From an uncultured Victivallis sp. (GTDB lineage: Bacteria; Verrucomicrobiota; Lentisphaeria; Victivallales; Victivallaceae), in contig NZ_CALXSK010000009.1 of NCBI RefSeq assembly GCF_944391105.1, positions 18,441 to 82,440 of the forward strand: a stretch of 64,000 bases of DNA, in the 5' to 3' direction. The notes under the pieces were generated by a model that had not been told where the DNA came from, made no database searches, and saw only the letters and a list, made by a program, of their open reading frames with translations. Shown piece by piece: positions 17,088 to 24,666 of the stretch. The translations under genes and the position numbers were made by a program. Within the stretch, counting starts at the first letter, position 1. The number at the start of each line of letters is the position of its first letter.

Positions 17088-17116
17088 AAAATAACGCTTC
17101 TTTTTGATAAAGTCAA
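17088..17116 (-). promoter_or_regulatory. Distal sigma-70 promoter of the DUF2089 leader / small RNA
   Basis: Minus strand TTGACT, 17 bases, TATTTT. Start expected near 17081, giving a transcript of about 130 bases if it ends at the terminator at 16949. Confidence 0.7.
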
Positions 17117-17167
17117 GTGATTACTGATATTTTGTTTGCTTTTTTTAAAAAAATACTTTTTTTGTTC

Positions 17168-17197
17168 AGAAAAAGCGTACCGCCAAGCCGGAGGTAC
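17168..17197 (-). terminator. Probable terminator after the HsdR-N-like gene
   Basis: Minus-strand hairpin GTACC/GGTAC with an inner CC/GG after one mismatch, followed by GCTTTTTC. It is about 45 bases past the stop codon of the nuclease-like gene. Confidence 0.6.
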
Positions 17198-17241
17198 GAC
17201 AGCAATGATGGCTGATGAAGAAAAAAACCGGGAGATTCAGA

Positions 17242-18324
17242 TCATGCTTCGTGCTTCAGCTGCATGTATCCGAAAACCGTGTTTTTCAGTCGATCTGCGA
17301 ACTGGTACAGTTCGGCCGTGGTCTGGATCGCGATTTTTTCCTCCGCGTTTCCATCGAACAAGCCGATGGACTTGCGTTCCGGATTGTTGAAATAAAGGCG
17401 GCAGATCGGTTTGCGGTTGTTGTTCTGGTAGAGAATGGCGCAGTAACTCTTGGCGTCCCGCATGGCAACGTCCTCCACCGGAATGGTCTGGCAGAGAATG
17501 GCCCGGATAATATTGTGTGCATCGACCTCATCCTGCGTTGTCGTGATTCCGCCGGAGCTTTCCTCGGCGGGAGGCGCCGCGGCGGCGGCGATTTCCTCGG
17601 ATTTGGCCTCCGTAGTGTTCAGCGCGTTGTTCAGATGGGATTTGACTTGGTCGTTGATGATCGTGTCGATGGCCGACTTGACCAGCGGTGTGATTTTCTC
17701 CCGGACCTTCTCCGTGAAGGAGCTGCCGCCGCAATCCATTTTCCGGAACACCATGCGGACGAACTCCTCGGAGGGATTGGCCAGTTCCTCCTTGAGCACG
17801 TTGCGTATCGAGGTTGCGCATTTCAGCACATCGGCGCGGTTCCGGATGCTCGCTTCGTCGAAGTTGCTTTTCGAGAATTTGACGAGTTCGCCGAAGTCGA
17901 TTTTGTCGAGTTCCCGGAGGTTGATTTCGAGGAAGGGTCTGGTATCCATCTTATTCGCTTCGTCGAGGTCGGTGAAGAATTTGTAGACGATGCCGTTGGT
18001 CAACACTCCGAAGCGGGCGCGGGTCGCATGAAAATACCGGAACAGCTGGCTCTCATTGTCGACACAGAGTTCACAGTGGCAGGATTTGCATTCGATCAGG
18101 ATCGCCGGCTCTCCATCATGAAAAATCGCATAGTCGACCTTTTCTCCTTTTTTGATACCGAGGTCGGCGGTGAATTCCGGGATGACCTCTTCCGGATCGA
18201 AAATGTCATATCCGAGAAGCTGGATGAAGGGCATCACGAACGCATTTTTGGTCGCTTCTTCCGTTTCGATTCGATCGAACGTCTTCTCGATGCGTTCCGC
18301 AATTTTCTTGAGCGCGTCTTTCAT
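17242..18324 (-). CDS. Orphan protein with type I restriction HsdR-N nuclease domain
   Basis: 360 residues. The N-terminal 130 residues match the HSDR_N fold of the PD-(D/E)xK superfamily: E24 in the first helix, D64 (KVDYAIF), and the E78-x-K80 pair (AILIECK) followed by a second-shell Q93. The remaining residues are helical, with an acidic/alanine linker near 240-265 and a C-terminal beta-rich part (FNNPERKSIGLFDG). There is no helicase and no HsdM or HsdS in the window, so it is not a classical type I enzyme; stand-alone proteins of this type are widespread and mostly uncharacterised. The start ATG has AGGAA about 9 bases upstream, and the open frame before it covers the promoter. It is flanked by its own promoter and terminator, so it is monocistronic. 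Confidence 0.82.
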   Translation of the reverse strand: MKDALKKIAERIEKTFDRIETEEATKNAFVMPFIQLLGYDIFDPEEVIPEFTADLGIKKGEKVDYAIFHDGEPAILIECKSCHCELCVDNESQLFRYFHATRARFGVLTNGIVYKFFTDLDEANKMDTRPFLEINLRELDKIDFGELVKFSKSNFDEASIRNRADVLKCATSIRNVLKEELANPSEEFVRMVFRKMDCGGSSFTEKVREKITPLVKSAIDTIINDQVKSHLNNALNTTEAKSEEIAAAAAPPAEESSGGITTTQDEVDAHNIIRAILCQTIPVEDVAMRDAKSYCAILYQNNNRKPICRLYFNNPERKSIGLFDGNAEEKIAIQTTAELYQFADRLKNTVFGYMQLKHEA

Positions 18325-18367
18325 GGCAATTTTCCTTTCCCCCGACAAGGTGATTTCCATATGCAGA

Positions 18368-18396
18368 ATTATAGCAGTATTTTCCGTAGAAGTCAA
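18368..18396 (-). promoter_or_regulatory. Promoter of the HsdR-N-like gene
   Basis: Minus strand TTGACT, 17 bases, TATAAT; start point about 35-40 bases before the ATG at 18324. Confidence 0.8.
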
Positions 18397-18560
18397 GCAA
18401 TGAATGCTTAATTTCCCGTTTTTCTTCTTCGCCGGGGTGTGGCGAGGAAAACGTTCTTTAGTGAGTGGGGATTGAAAACCTCTTGGTAAAATGTTATCAG
18501 GTAAACCAGATGTGAATTTCTGCAATTCCAAGCGAAGGCGGGCGATTTCGGTTTGCGAAC

Positions 18561-18588
18561 TTGCAATTGACCGGCGATGGATTATATT
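18561..18588 (+). promoter_or_regulatory. Promoter of the secreted hypothetical protein
   Basis: TTGCAA, 16 bases, TATATT on the plus strand. Together with the divergent promoter at 18368-18396 it accounts for the 313-base gap at 18325-18637; nothing else was seen there. Confidence 0.65.
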
Positions 18589-18637
18589 ATCCCAGAGGTT
18601 TTTCCATAAAAATTGCCCTATCGGAGAGAGATGTGCA

Positions 18638-19393
18638 ATGAAAACCTTTCTGCTTTTTCTCGCCTTGATGGCGGGCTTGTTCTGCATGGCGGCGGACGGT
18701 GATATTCTCAGTCTGTCGGAGTTTCTGGTGCAAATCGGCCGCAACAGAACCTTCGTTTATCCGGTGAATACGAGGCCGCTGACGATTCCCGCTTATTCCA
18801 TCGTTTCCATTAAACAAAAAAAAGATCCAGCCCGGACAAAACCGGTGGGCGAAATTCCCGCGTATGCGGTCGATCATTTCTTCCAATGGATCAACATTAT
18901 CGTAAAAAAACAAGTCATCAATGAAAATTTGAGAACGGAAATCATCGCGTTGCCGGATGTCTTTTTGTTCGAGAACAGAATGCCGGACGGGGGGCACGTG
19001 TTTTCGTGGATATCCGATATTCTGCTTGTTCGCAACAATACTCTGCCGGAATCCTGGTCGTGGGACACCGGTTCCTCGTTTGTTTTCTGTCTGACCGGGA
19101 TAGAGAACGACTTTGCTGATGAAAAGCGGATTCGGGAACACATCACGACGACTCTTTCCCGATACACGAACTTCTTTCAGGAAGATTGGATGCCGCATTA
19201 TACGTTCGACGCAGAACAGAAGAATGGAATCTGGCAGGGAAAATGCGAGCTCTCGCAGCAGGAATCTCCTTTCTGGATGAGGAGCGTTGAATTTATTGCG
19301 GGACGTGACTTCACCTGTTTGTTTTTTGCCGAGCTGCACGAGGAAAGGTGTTTTCTCCGGCGAAACCGGCCGGGGGATGACGACCGGTTCTGA
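18638..19393 (+). CDS. Secreted protein of unknown function
   Basis: 251 residues with a clear signal peptide (MKTFLLFLALMAGLFCMAAD). The start ATG is preceded by GGAGAGAG; codons upstream belong to the promoter region. The mature part has no domain I recognise; it is mixed polar, with WSWDTGSSFVFCLTGIEND in the middle and a tail that becomes arginine-rich (CFLRRNRPGDDDRF). No obvious partner: the gene is divergent from the nuclease-like gene and converges on the ADP-ribosylglycohydrolase gene. Base composition is lower in GC than its neighbours, so recent acquisition is possible but not established. Confidence 0.7.
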   Translation: MKTFLLFLALMAGLFCMAADGDILSLSEFLVQIGRNRTFVYPVNTRPLTIPAYSIVSIKQKKDPARTKPVGEIPAYAVDHFFQWINIIVKKQVINENLRTEIIALPDVFLFENRMPDGGHVFSWISDILLVRNNTLPESWSWDTGSSFVFCLTGIENDFADEKRIREHITTTLSRYTNFFQEDWMPHYTFDAEQKNGIWQGKCELSQQESPFWMRSVEFIAGRDFTCLFFAELHEERCFLRRNRPGDDDRF

Positions 19394-19407
19394 TTCCACG
19401 CTCTACG

Positions 19408-19444
19408 GAAAAACGCCGCTCCGTTCAGGCGAACGGCGCGGCGT
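19408..19444 (-). terminator. Terminator of the ADP-ribosylglycohydrolase-like gene
   Basis: Minus-strand hairpin with arms ACGCCGC/GCGGCGT and CCGTTC/GAACGG, followed by five T. It lies 23 bases past the stop codon and serves the minus strand only. Confidence 0.85.
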
Positions 19445-19467
19445 CGGGAACATGGGATGGATGGCTT

Positions 19468-20877
19468 TTACAGCATCGCGTCCGGAACCCATTGCAGCGT
19501 GTCACCGTAAGCGACGCCGACCACCCAGTTCGGGCGCGTACCCGGCGCAACGCGCTGAATCGTGGCGCGGAGCGTGTGCTCCCCGGCGGCGAAATCCATC
19601 GTCACTTCCTGATTCCACGGTGCGCGGTGGAACGAGGGCGCCATGTCGCCCGGCGCGCGCCGGAACGCGAGGACTCCGTCGATTTCGACGATCACCTGCG
19701 ACTTCGTGTTGAACATCACGACATAGCGGCCGGGCTGATCGATTTTGAAACGGAAATCCAGCACAAGTTCGTGTTTTTCCGGCAGCTCCTCCGGCCATTC
19801 GGCGAAGGTTCCGTCGAACACAACCTCCTGCTCCGGCTCGGCCTGACTGCGCGGCGGACGCACCACCGCGCGCGCATGAACCGGGCGCGGTTTGAAACTT
19901 GTCGCCGGGCACGGTTCGAGCACAATGCGTTTGCTCATCTCGCAGATCAGATCCGAAAATGCGTCGATGGTCGGCGGCGGCGTGATCCCCCGGATTCCCG
20001 GACTCAGCACCATGCTCCGGCCGATCGGTGCGAGCCACTTTTCCGGAATTCCATCGGGGTTCATGATTCCGAGAATCGCGCCGACGGTTGCACCCGTGCA
20101 GTCGGTGTCCTCGCCGAAATTCACCGCGTCGCAGATCGACTTGCTGAAATCGCCTTTCCCAAGCAGCAGACCCGCGACCATGATCGGAAAATTCACCTTC
20201 ACATCCGTGAAGTTGTCGCTTTTGTATTTTGTCATGATCTCCCGGAAGAGGTAATCGAATTCGGGTTTTTCGTCGAACCAGCGGATCGCGTCCTCGATGC
20301 CGATCCGGAGCTTCGAGTCCGCCGGAATCTGCGCCTTGCCGATCTCGATGATTTTGCGCACGTCGTTCTCGACGAATGCGGCGGACTCCATCGCCGCCAG
20401 GAACACCTCCGCCCACATGCCGTCCCCGGCGTGGTCGACGCACGCATCCTCGTATGCGAGTTTCGCGGCGCGTTCCGGATCGCCCGGCGCGAGGCACGCC
20501 CAGATTTCCGAACGGATCGCGCACCCCATCCCGTCGACGAACCAGTTGTCGTAACTGCCCGAAAACGGCGGCTCGATTCCGTTCTTCAAATTGCGGATCG
20601 CCACCGCGTACTCATCCCACGGAAAGCCGACGTTCTTCAGCCACGCCTCCGCAAGCACGCGGCTGTTGACCACCGGCCGCGGATTCCCCGCGATCGTCAT
20701 CGCCCAGACCACCTGAAGGTCGAGGTCGTCGTTCGGAACCATCGTCTGCGGAACCGGATCGTAAAACTCCAGATGGTGCGGCCCGTCCCATCCTTCCACC
20801 GGCGCCCCCAGGGTTCCGCCGACCGCCTTGCCGAGCCAGCAGCCCAGCACCTTCTTCCTGTAAAGCTGTTCGTCCAT
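19468..20877 (-). CDS. ADP-ribosylglycohydrolase family protein with C-terminal beta domain
   Basis: 469 residues. The N-terminal ~300 residues follow the all-helical ADP-ribosylglycohydrolase (DraG/ARH) plan: CWLGKAVGGTLGAPVEGWDG at the start, an acidic NDDLDLQ at 49-55 in place of the usual TDDT-type motif, and GEDTDCTGATVG near 250-262, which supplies metal-binding aspartates. From about residue 340 a beta-rich domain follows (LVLDFRFKIDQPGRYVVMFN), resembling a PA14 or lectin-like sandwich, so a substrate other than ADP-ribosylated protein is possible. No signal peptide. Start ATG has GGAG 9 bases upstream. It stands alone between its terminator and murA, 108 bases away. Confidence 0.82.
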   Translation of the reverse strand: MDEQLYRKKVLGCWLGKAVGGTLGAPVEGWDGPHHLEFYDPVPQTMVPNDDLDLQVVWAMTIAGNPRPVVNSRVLAEAWLKNVGFPWDEYAVAIRNLKNGIEPPFSGSYDNWFVDGMGCAIRSEIWACLAPGDPERAAKLAYEDACVDHAGDGMWAEVFLAAMESAAFVENDVRKIIEIGKAQIPADSKLRIGIEDAIRWFDEKPEFDYLFREIMTKYKSDNFTDVKVNFPIMVAGLLLGKGDFSKSICDAVNFGEDTDCTGATVGAILGIMNPDGIPEKWLAPIGRSMVLSPGIRGITPPPTIDAFSDLICEMSKRIVLEPCPATSFKPRPVHARAVVRPPRSQAEPEQEVVFDGTFAEWPEELPEKHELVLDFRFKIDQPGRYVVMFNTKSQVIVEIDGVLAFRRAPGDMAPSFHRAPWNQEVTMDFAAGEHTLRATIQRVAPGTRPNWVVGVAYGDTLQWVPDAML

Positions 20878-20985
20878 ATCCGTTCTCCGTATTTTTGATG
20901 AAGAGAGATAACATGTTTACCTTACAGCGGAAATTCCGGTTTTGCAACTCCGGAACCGGGAAAAAATGAAAATTTTCCCGGGGGA

Positions 20986-22266
20986 TCAGCCTTTCACTTC
21001 CCGGATCTTCGCTCCGAGGGCGGAGAGTTTTTCGACGAGGTTCTCATAGCCGCGATAGATCACTTCCGCGGAGTTGATCGTGCTTTCTCCGCGTGCGCAG
21101 AGCGCGGCGATGACCATCGCCATTCCGGCGCGGATGTCCGGACTCGACATCGTGACTCCGTGCAGCTGCGCGCGGCCGGTGACGACCACGCGGTGCGGAT
21201 CGCAGACGATCGCATTCGCCCCCATGCTGATGAGACGGTCCGCAAAGTAGATGCGGCTTTCGAACATCTTTTCGAAAAACATCACGCTGCCGCGACACTG
21301 CGTCGCCGCGACGATCGTGCAGCTCATCATGTCGGAGGGATACTGCGGCCACGGCCCGTCGGAGATCTGCGGAATGTGGCCGCCGAAATCGCATTCGATC
21401 TGCGGATCCTGCCCCCCCGGCAGGAAGATGTGATCCGGCCGGAGTTCCATCCGCAGCCCGAGCCGCTCAAAGACGCGTCGCAGCATCCAGTAGTGGCGCA
21501 GATGCGTTCCCTCGACTGTGATCTCCCCGCCGGTCGCCGCGCCGAGCGCGAGGAAACTGCCCGCTTCGATGTGGTCGCCGACGATCGTGTGGGTGCAGCC
21601 GTGAAGTTTTTCGACTCCGTCGATTTCGATGGTATTGCTGCCGGCGCCGCTGATCTTCGCTCCCATCGCGTTGAGCATTTCGGCCAGGTCGCGGACATGC
21701 GGTTCCCCCGCTGCGTTGTAGAGCGTGGTGCGTCCGCGCGCGGTCGCGGCGGCGATGAGAATCTGTTCGGTCGCGGTGACGCTCGCTTCGTCGAGGAAGA
21801 GTTCCCGTCCTGCGAGTCCCTCCGGCGCGTCGAAGCGGTAGGTCGCGTCCCCGGTCATCGTTGCGCCGAGTTTGCACAGTCCGTAGAAGTGGCCGTCAAG
21901 ACGGCGGCGGCCGATCACATCTCCGCCCGGCGGATGAAGTTCCGCCTGACCGCAGCGCGCCAGCAGCGGCGCGGCGAAAAGGATGCTCGTGCGGTTCCGG
22001 GAGCAGAGTTCACGAGAGATCTTCGTCGTGCGGATTTTCGGACAGCGGAAGACCAGCGTGTTGTTTTCAAACGTGAATTCCGCACCAAGTTCCCCGGCGA
22101 TGTCGAGCATCGTCCGCACGTCGAGGATGTCCGGCACATTGTGCAGGGTCGTTTCCTGGTCGGTGAGCAGAAGCGCCGCGATCATCGGCAGCGCCGCGTT
22201 TTTGTTGCCGCTGATTTTCACCTTTCCGCCGATCGGGGCGGAGCCTTCGACTTTCAAGCTCTGCAT
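20986..22266 (-). CDS. murA: UDP-N-acetylglucosamine 1-carboxyvinyltransferase (Cys-to-Asp type)
   Basis: First committed step of peptidoglycan synthesis: transfers enolpyruvate from PEP to UDP-GlcNAc in the cytoplasm. 426 residues (E. coli 418). The two inside-out alpha/beta domains are intact: KISGNKNAALPMIAALLL at the N-terminus, and HIPQISDGPWPQYPSDM, FFEKMFESRIYFADRLISMG, then GMAMVIAALCARG later. In the mobile loop the usual catalytic cysteine is replaced by aspartate: PPGGDVIGRRRLD, D116 (codon GAT on the minus strand, bases 21921-21919). This change is known from Mycobacterium and Chlamydia and gives intrinsic fosfomycin resistance. GGGGG lies about 11 bases before the ATG. It is monocistronic, divergent from the MarR gene. 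Confidence 0.96.
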   Translation of the reverse strand: MQSLKVEGSAPIGGKVKISGNKNAALPMIAALLLTDQETTLHNVPDILDVRTMLDIAGELGAEFTFENNTLVFRCPKIRTTKISRELCSRNRTSILFAAPLLARCGQAELHPPGGDVIGRRRLDGHFYGLCKLGATMTGDATYRFDAPEGLAGRELFLDEASVTATEQILIAAATARGRTTLYNAAGEPHVRDLAEMLNAMGAKISGAGSNTIEIDGVEKLHGCTHTIVGDHIEAGSFLALGAATGGEITVEGTHLRHYWMLRRVFERLGLRMELRPDHIFLPGGQDPQIECDFGGHIPQISDGPWPQYPSDMMSCTIVAATQCRGSVMFFEKMFESRIYFADRLISMGANAIVCDPHRVVVTGRAQLHGVTMSSPDIRAGMAMVIAALCARGESTINSAEVIYRGYENLVEKLSALGAKIREVKG

Positions 22267-22297
22267 AGATTTCTGTTCCCCCTGAAGTTCATGAGGA

Positions 22298-22325
22298 AGT
22301 ATAACGCCGGAAACGGCGATTTCAA
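22298..22325 (-). promoter_or_regulatory. Promoter of murA
   Basis: Minus strand TTGAAA, 16 bases, TATACT, about 30 bases before the ATG. Confidence 0.7.
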
Positions 22326-22356
22326 GCCCGGTGGAATAATTTTTTTCATATGGAAC

Positions 22357-22384
22357 TTGAAAACAATCAGGATGGTTGTATGTT
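22357..22384 (+). promoter_or_regulatory. Promoter of the MarR-MFS operon
   Basis: TTGAAA, 16 bases, TATGTT. The start point would be near 22391, just before the palindrome ACCATGGT at 22405-22412, and upstream of the ATG at 22422. Confidence 0.5.
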
Positions 22385-22404
22385 AAGGAGTGCCGAAAAT
22401 TTTA

Positions 22405-22412
22405 ACCATGGT
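22405..22412. promoter_or_regulatory. Palindrome ACCATGGT, candidate MarR operator
   Basis: An 8-base perfect palindrome in an AT-rich context (TTTAACCATGGTAAT) between the predicted start point and the ATG of the marR-type gene. Its position suits autorepression, but 8 bases is short. Confidence 0.35.
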
Positions 22413-22421
22413 AATACAGGA

Positions 22422-22889
22422 ATGAAAACAGAAGAAGCGACCGCGCTCTGGCAGCAGATGTTCTCCCTCGCCGACCGTATGCGCGACATCGGTTCGAGCG
22501 ATTACAAGCAACTGCTGGTGAATATGACCTTCAATCAGTTGCGGATGATCAAGATCGTCTATGTTCTGAACCGGGAATATCCGGAGGGAGTCACACTGAA
22601 GGTTCTGGCGGAATCGCTGTCAATCACCCCGGCCGCCGCTTCCGAGATGGTCGATGCGCTCGTCCGGAAGGGAATGCTCACGAGGGAACACAATCCGCAG
22701 GACCGCCGCGCGGTCGCGATCACCCTTGCGCCGTTCAGCCGGAAGAAATTTTTGGAGTGCGAGCAGACATTCGACAGGCAGACCATTGATTTTCTGGAGT
22801 CGCTCGAAGAAAATGAGCGCGCCATTTTCATGTCCGTGATGGCGAAGTTTCACGATTTCGTCTTCAACCACTGCGGCGATCAGGAGTAA
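22422..22889 (+). CDS. MarR-family transcriptional regulator
   Basis: 155 residues from this ATG, the usual MarR size; an ATG 24 codons earlier lies upstream of the likely promoter start point and is less probable. The winged helix spans about residues 45-115 (GVTLKVLAESLSITPAAASE, then MVDALVRKGMLTREHNPQDRR with the wing). The helices at each end should form the dimer interface. Fourteen bases downstream is an MFS transporter, the classic arrangement for ligand-induced control of an exporter or importer. A palindrome lies between the promoter and this start. The ribosome site (ACAGGA) is unusually close to the ATG, so the exact start is uncertain. Confidence 0.88.
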   Translation: MKTEEATALWQQMFSLADRMRDIGSSDYKQLLVNMTFNQLRMIKIVYVLNREYPEGVTLKVLAESLSITPAAASEMVDALVRKGMLTREHNPQDRRAVAITLAPFSRKKFLECEQTFDRQTIDFLESLEENERAIFMSVMAKFHDFVFNHCGDQE

Positions 22890-22903
22890 CGCCGGAGTTT
22901 GTC

Positions 22904-24154
22904 ATGACGCGGAACGCTCTGCGGTTCGGCCGTTATGATTATGCGGCCTTTTCCGCCTCCGTCTGCTTTGCGCTTTGTTCGCTTTCGATTCCACTCATGA
23001 TCGTGGAGATCGGCGAGACGCTGGAGTTCCCGCTCGACCGCGGCGGAATGGCCGCCGGCGGAATGCTTCATTTGTTCCGCAGCGCGGCGATGGTTGCGGC
23101 GCTGCTGCTGTGCGGGAGCATCGCGGGTCGGTTCGGGAAGCGGCTTTCCATGGGCGGTTGCCTGCTTTTCATGGGGGCGGGGACGTTGCTGTGCTCTCTG
23201 GCCTCCGGATACTGGATGCTGATTCCGTGTCTGCTCGTCGCCGGGTTCGGGGAGGGAATCTGCGAGGGGATCGCCACTCCGTTTGTACAGGATCTTCATC
23301 CCGATGCCCCCGAGCGATATGTAAACATCGCGCACTCGTTCTGGTCGATCGGAATCGGCCTTGTGGTGATCGTCGTCGGCGGGCTCTGGACGCTCGGGAC
23401 GGGTTGGCGCACCATTCTCGGCGGCATCGGACTGGTCACGCTTTTCGCCTCGGCATCCTTCCTCTGGCGGGAGAATCCCCGGAAAAAATATCCGGAGAGG
23501 TGTTCCGGTCCGGGATTCCGTGAGATTGTGCGGCAGACTGCCGCGATTGTGCGGGTCCCACGGTTCTGGCTCTGCAGTCTGGCGATGTTCTTCGGCGCCG
23601 GCGCGGAATTCGGGCTGACTTTCTGGTCGGCCGCCTACGTGCAGCTCAATTTTCACACGGGCGCCTGGGTGGCCGGACTTGGAACCGGGGCGGTGGCGTT
23701 CGGGATGTTCCTCGGTCGGAGCGGATTCGGTTTTTTCGCCCGCCCGAACGATATCCGGTATGTTCTGCTCGGGAGTGCTCTCTGCACGATTCCGGTGACG
23801 CTGCTGCTGGCGTTTCTGAGGCCGGGCGTAATGCCGCCCGCATTGGGATTCCCGCTTCTTTTTCTGCTGCTCATCTTCTCCGGAATCGGGGTGTCGACCT
23901 TCTGGCCGTCGGTGCAGGTTTACGGGGTGACGACCATGCCGGAACTCGATTCGACCATGCTTTACATCTGCTTTTCGGCTCTGGGAATCCCGGGGTGCGG
24001 CATCTTCACGTTGCTGATGGGAGTGATCGGTGACTGTTACGGACTTCGGGGCGGAATTCTGGTCATTCCCGTCTGTCTCGCCCTTTTCGCGGTGGTGATT
24101 TACCTCGAATGCTGGGTGCTTGCCGGACGGCGGAAACTCTCCGGCGCGGCGTGA
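22904..24154 (+). CDS. Major facilitator superfamily transporter
   Basis: 416 residues with about 12 hydrophobic segments, the standard MFS layout. The loop after helix 2 carries GSIAGRFGKRLSMGG, the MFS motif A (G-x3-[DN]-R-x-G-[RK]) in a diverged form. The overall look is of the sugar or unknown-substrate MFS groups (FucP/NarK-like) rather than a multidrug family, but the substrate cannot be assigned. GGAG sits 7 bases before the ATG. Cotranscribed with and presumably regulated by the MarR protein. A hairpin with arms CTCCGGG/CCCGGAG lies just after the stop (24166-24186) but has no T-run. Confidence 0.88.
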   Translation: MTRNALRFGRYDYAAFSASVCFALCSLSIPLMIVEIGETLEFPLDRGGMAAGGMLHLFRSAAMVAALLLCGSIAGRFGKRLSMGGCLLFMGAGTLLCSLASGYWMLIPCLLVAGFGEGICEGIATPFVQDLHPDAPERYVNIAHSFWSIGIGLVVIVVGGLWTLGTGWRTILGGIGLVTLFASASFLWRENPRKKYPERCSGPGFREIVRQTAAIVRVPRFWLCSLAMFFGAGAEFGLTFWSAAYVQLNFHTGAWVAGLGTGAVAFGMFLGRSGFGFFARPNDIRYVLLGSALCTIPVTLLLAFLRPGVMPPALGFPLLFLLLIFSGIGVSTFWPSVQVYGVTTMPELDSTMLYICFSALGIPGCGIFTLLMGVIGDCYGLRGGILVIPVCLALFAVVIYLECWVLAGRRKLSGAA

Positions 24155-24192
24155 ACGGCAGATCGACTCCGGGAACTTGCCCCGGAGCCGAT

Positions 24193-24654
24193 TTACCGTT
24201 TTACCGCGCGGCGCATATCGAGATCGTCCTGCCGCTTGCGCAGCGTCTCCCGCTTGTCGCTGTGGGTTTTCCCCTGGCAATAGGCGATTTCGATCTTCAC
24301 AAGCCCCTGCTTGAGATAGACCTTCAACGGGATGACCGTCCCCCCCTTTGTGCCGATCCACTGGGCGAGTTTGAGAATCTCGTTCTTGTGCAGCAACAGC
24401 CGTCTGGTCTGTTTGGCCTCGTGGTTGAAGCGGTTGCCGAACCCGTAAGGGGCGATGTGCATGTTTTCAAGCCATGCCTGCCCGTTCCGGATCGTGACGT
24501 AGGAGTCGATCATCGTGATCGACTTCGCCCGGCAGCTCTTGACCTCCGTCCCGACCAGCTGCACGCCGGCCTCAAACCGTTCGATGATGTTGTAGTCATG
24601 AAAGGCTTTTTTGTTGGTCGCAAGGACCGGTTCGTCCGGATTCCGTCTCGGCAT
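24193..24654 (-). CDS. smpB: SsrA-binding protein SmpB
   Basis: Binds tmRNA and delivers it to stalled ribosomes in trans-translation. 153 residues, the normal length. Family landmarks are clear: NKKAFHDYNIIERFEAGVQL, GTEVKSCRAK, GNRFNHEAKQTRRLLLHKNE, LKVYLKQGLVKIEIAYCQGK and the basic tail KRETLRKRQDD that contacts the decoding site. GGAGGAG lies directly before the ATG with normal spacing. Third gene of a grpE-dnaJ-smpB run, 12 bases from dnaJ. No tmRNA gene was found next to it. Confidence 0.97.
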   Translation of the reverse strand: MPRRNPDEPVLATNKKAFHDYNIIERFEAGVQLVGTEVKSCRAKSITMIDSYVTIRNGQAWLENMHIAPYGFGNRFNHEAKQTRRLLLHKNEILKLAQWIGTKGGTVIPLKVYLKQGLVKIEIAYCQGKTHSDKRETLRKRQDDLDMRRAVKR

Positions 24655-24666
24655 GGCTCTCCTCCG

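Noticed and set aside
24155..24192. Terminator between the MFS gene and smpB
   Set aside because: The hairpin CTCCGGG/CCCGGAG has no T-run on either strand, so it was not called.
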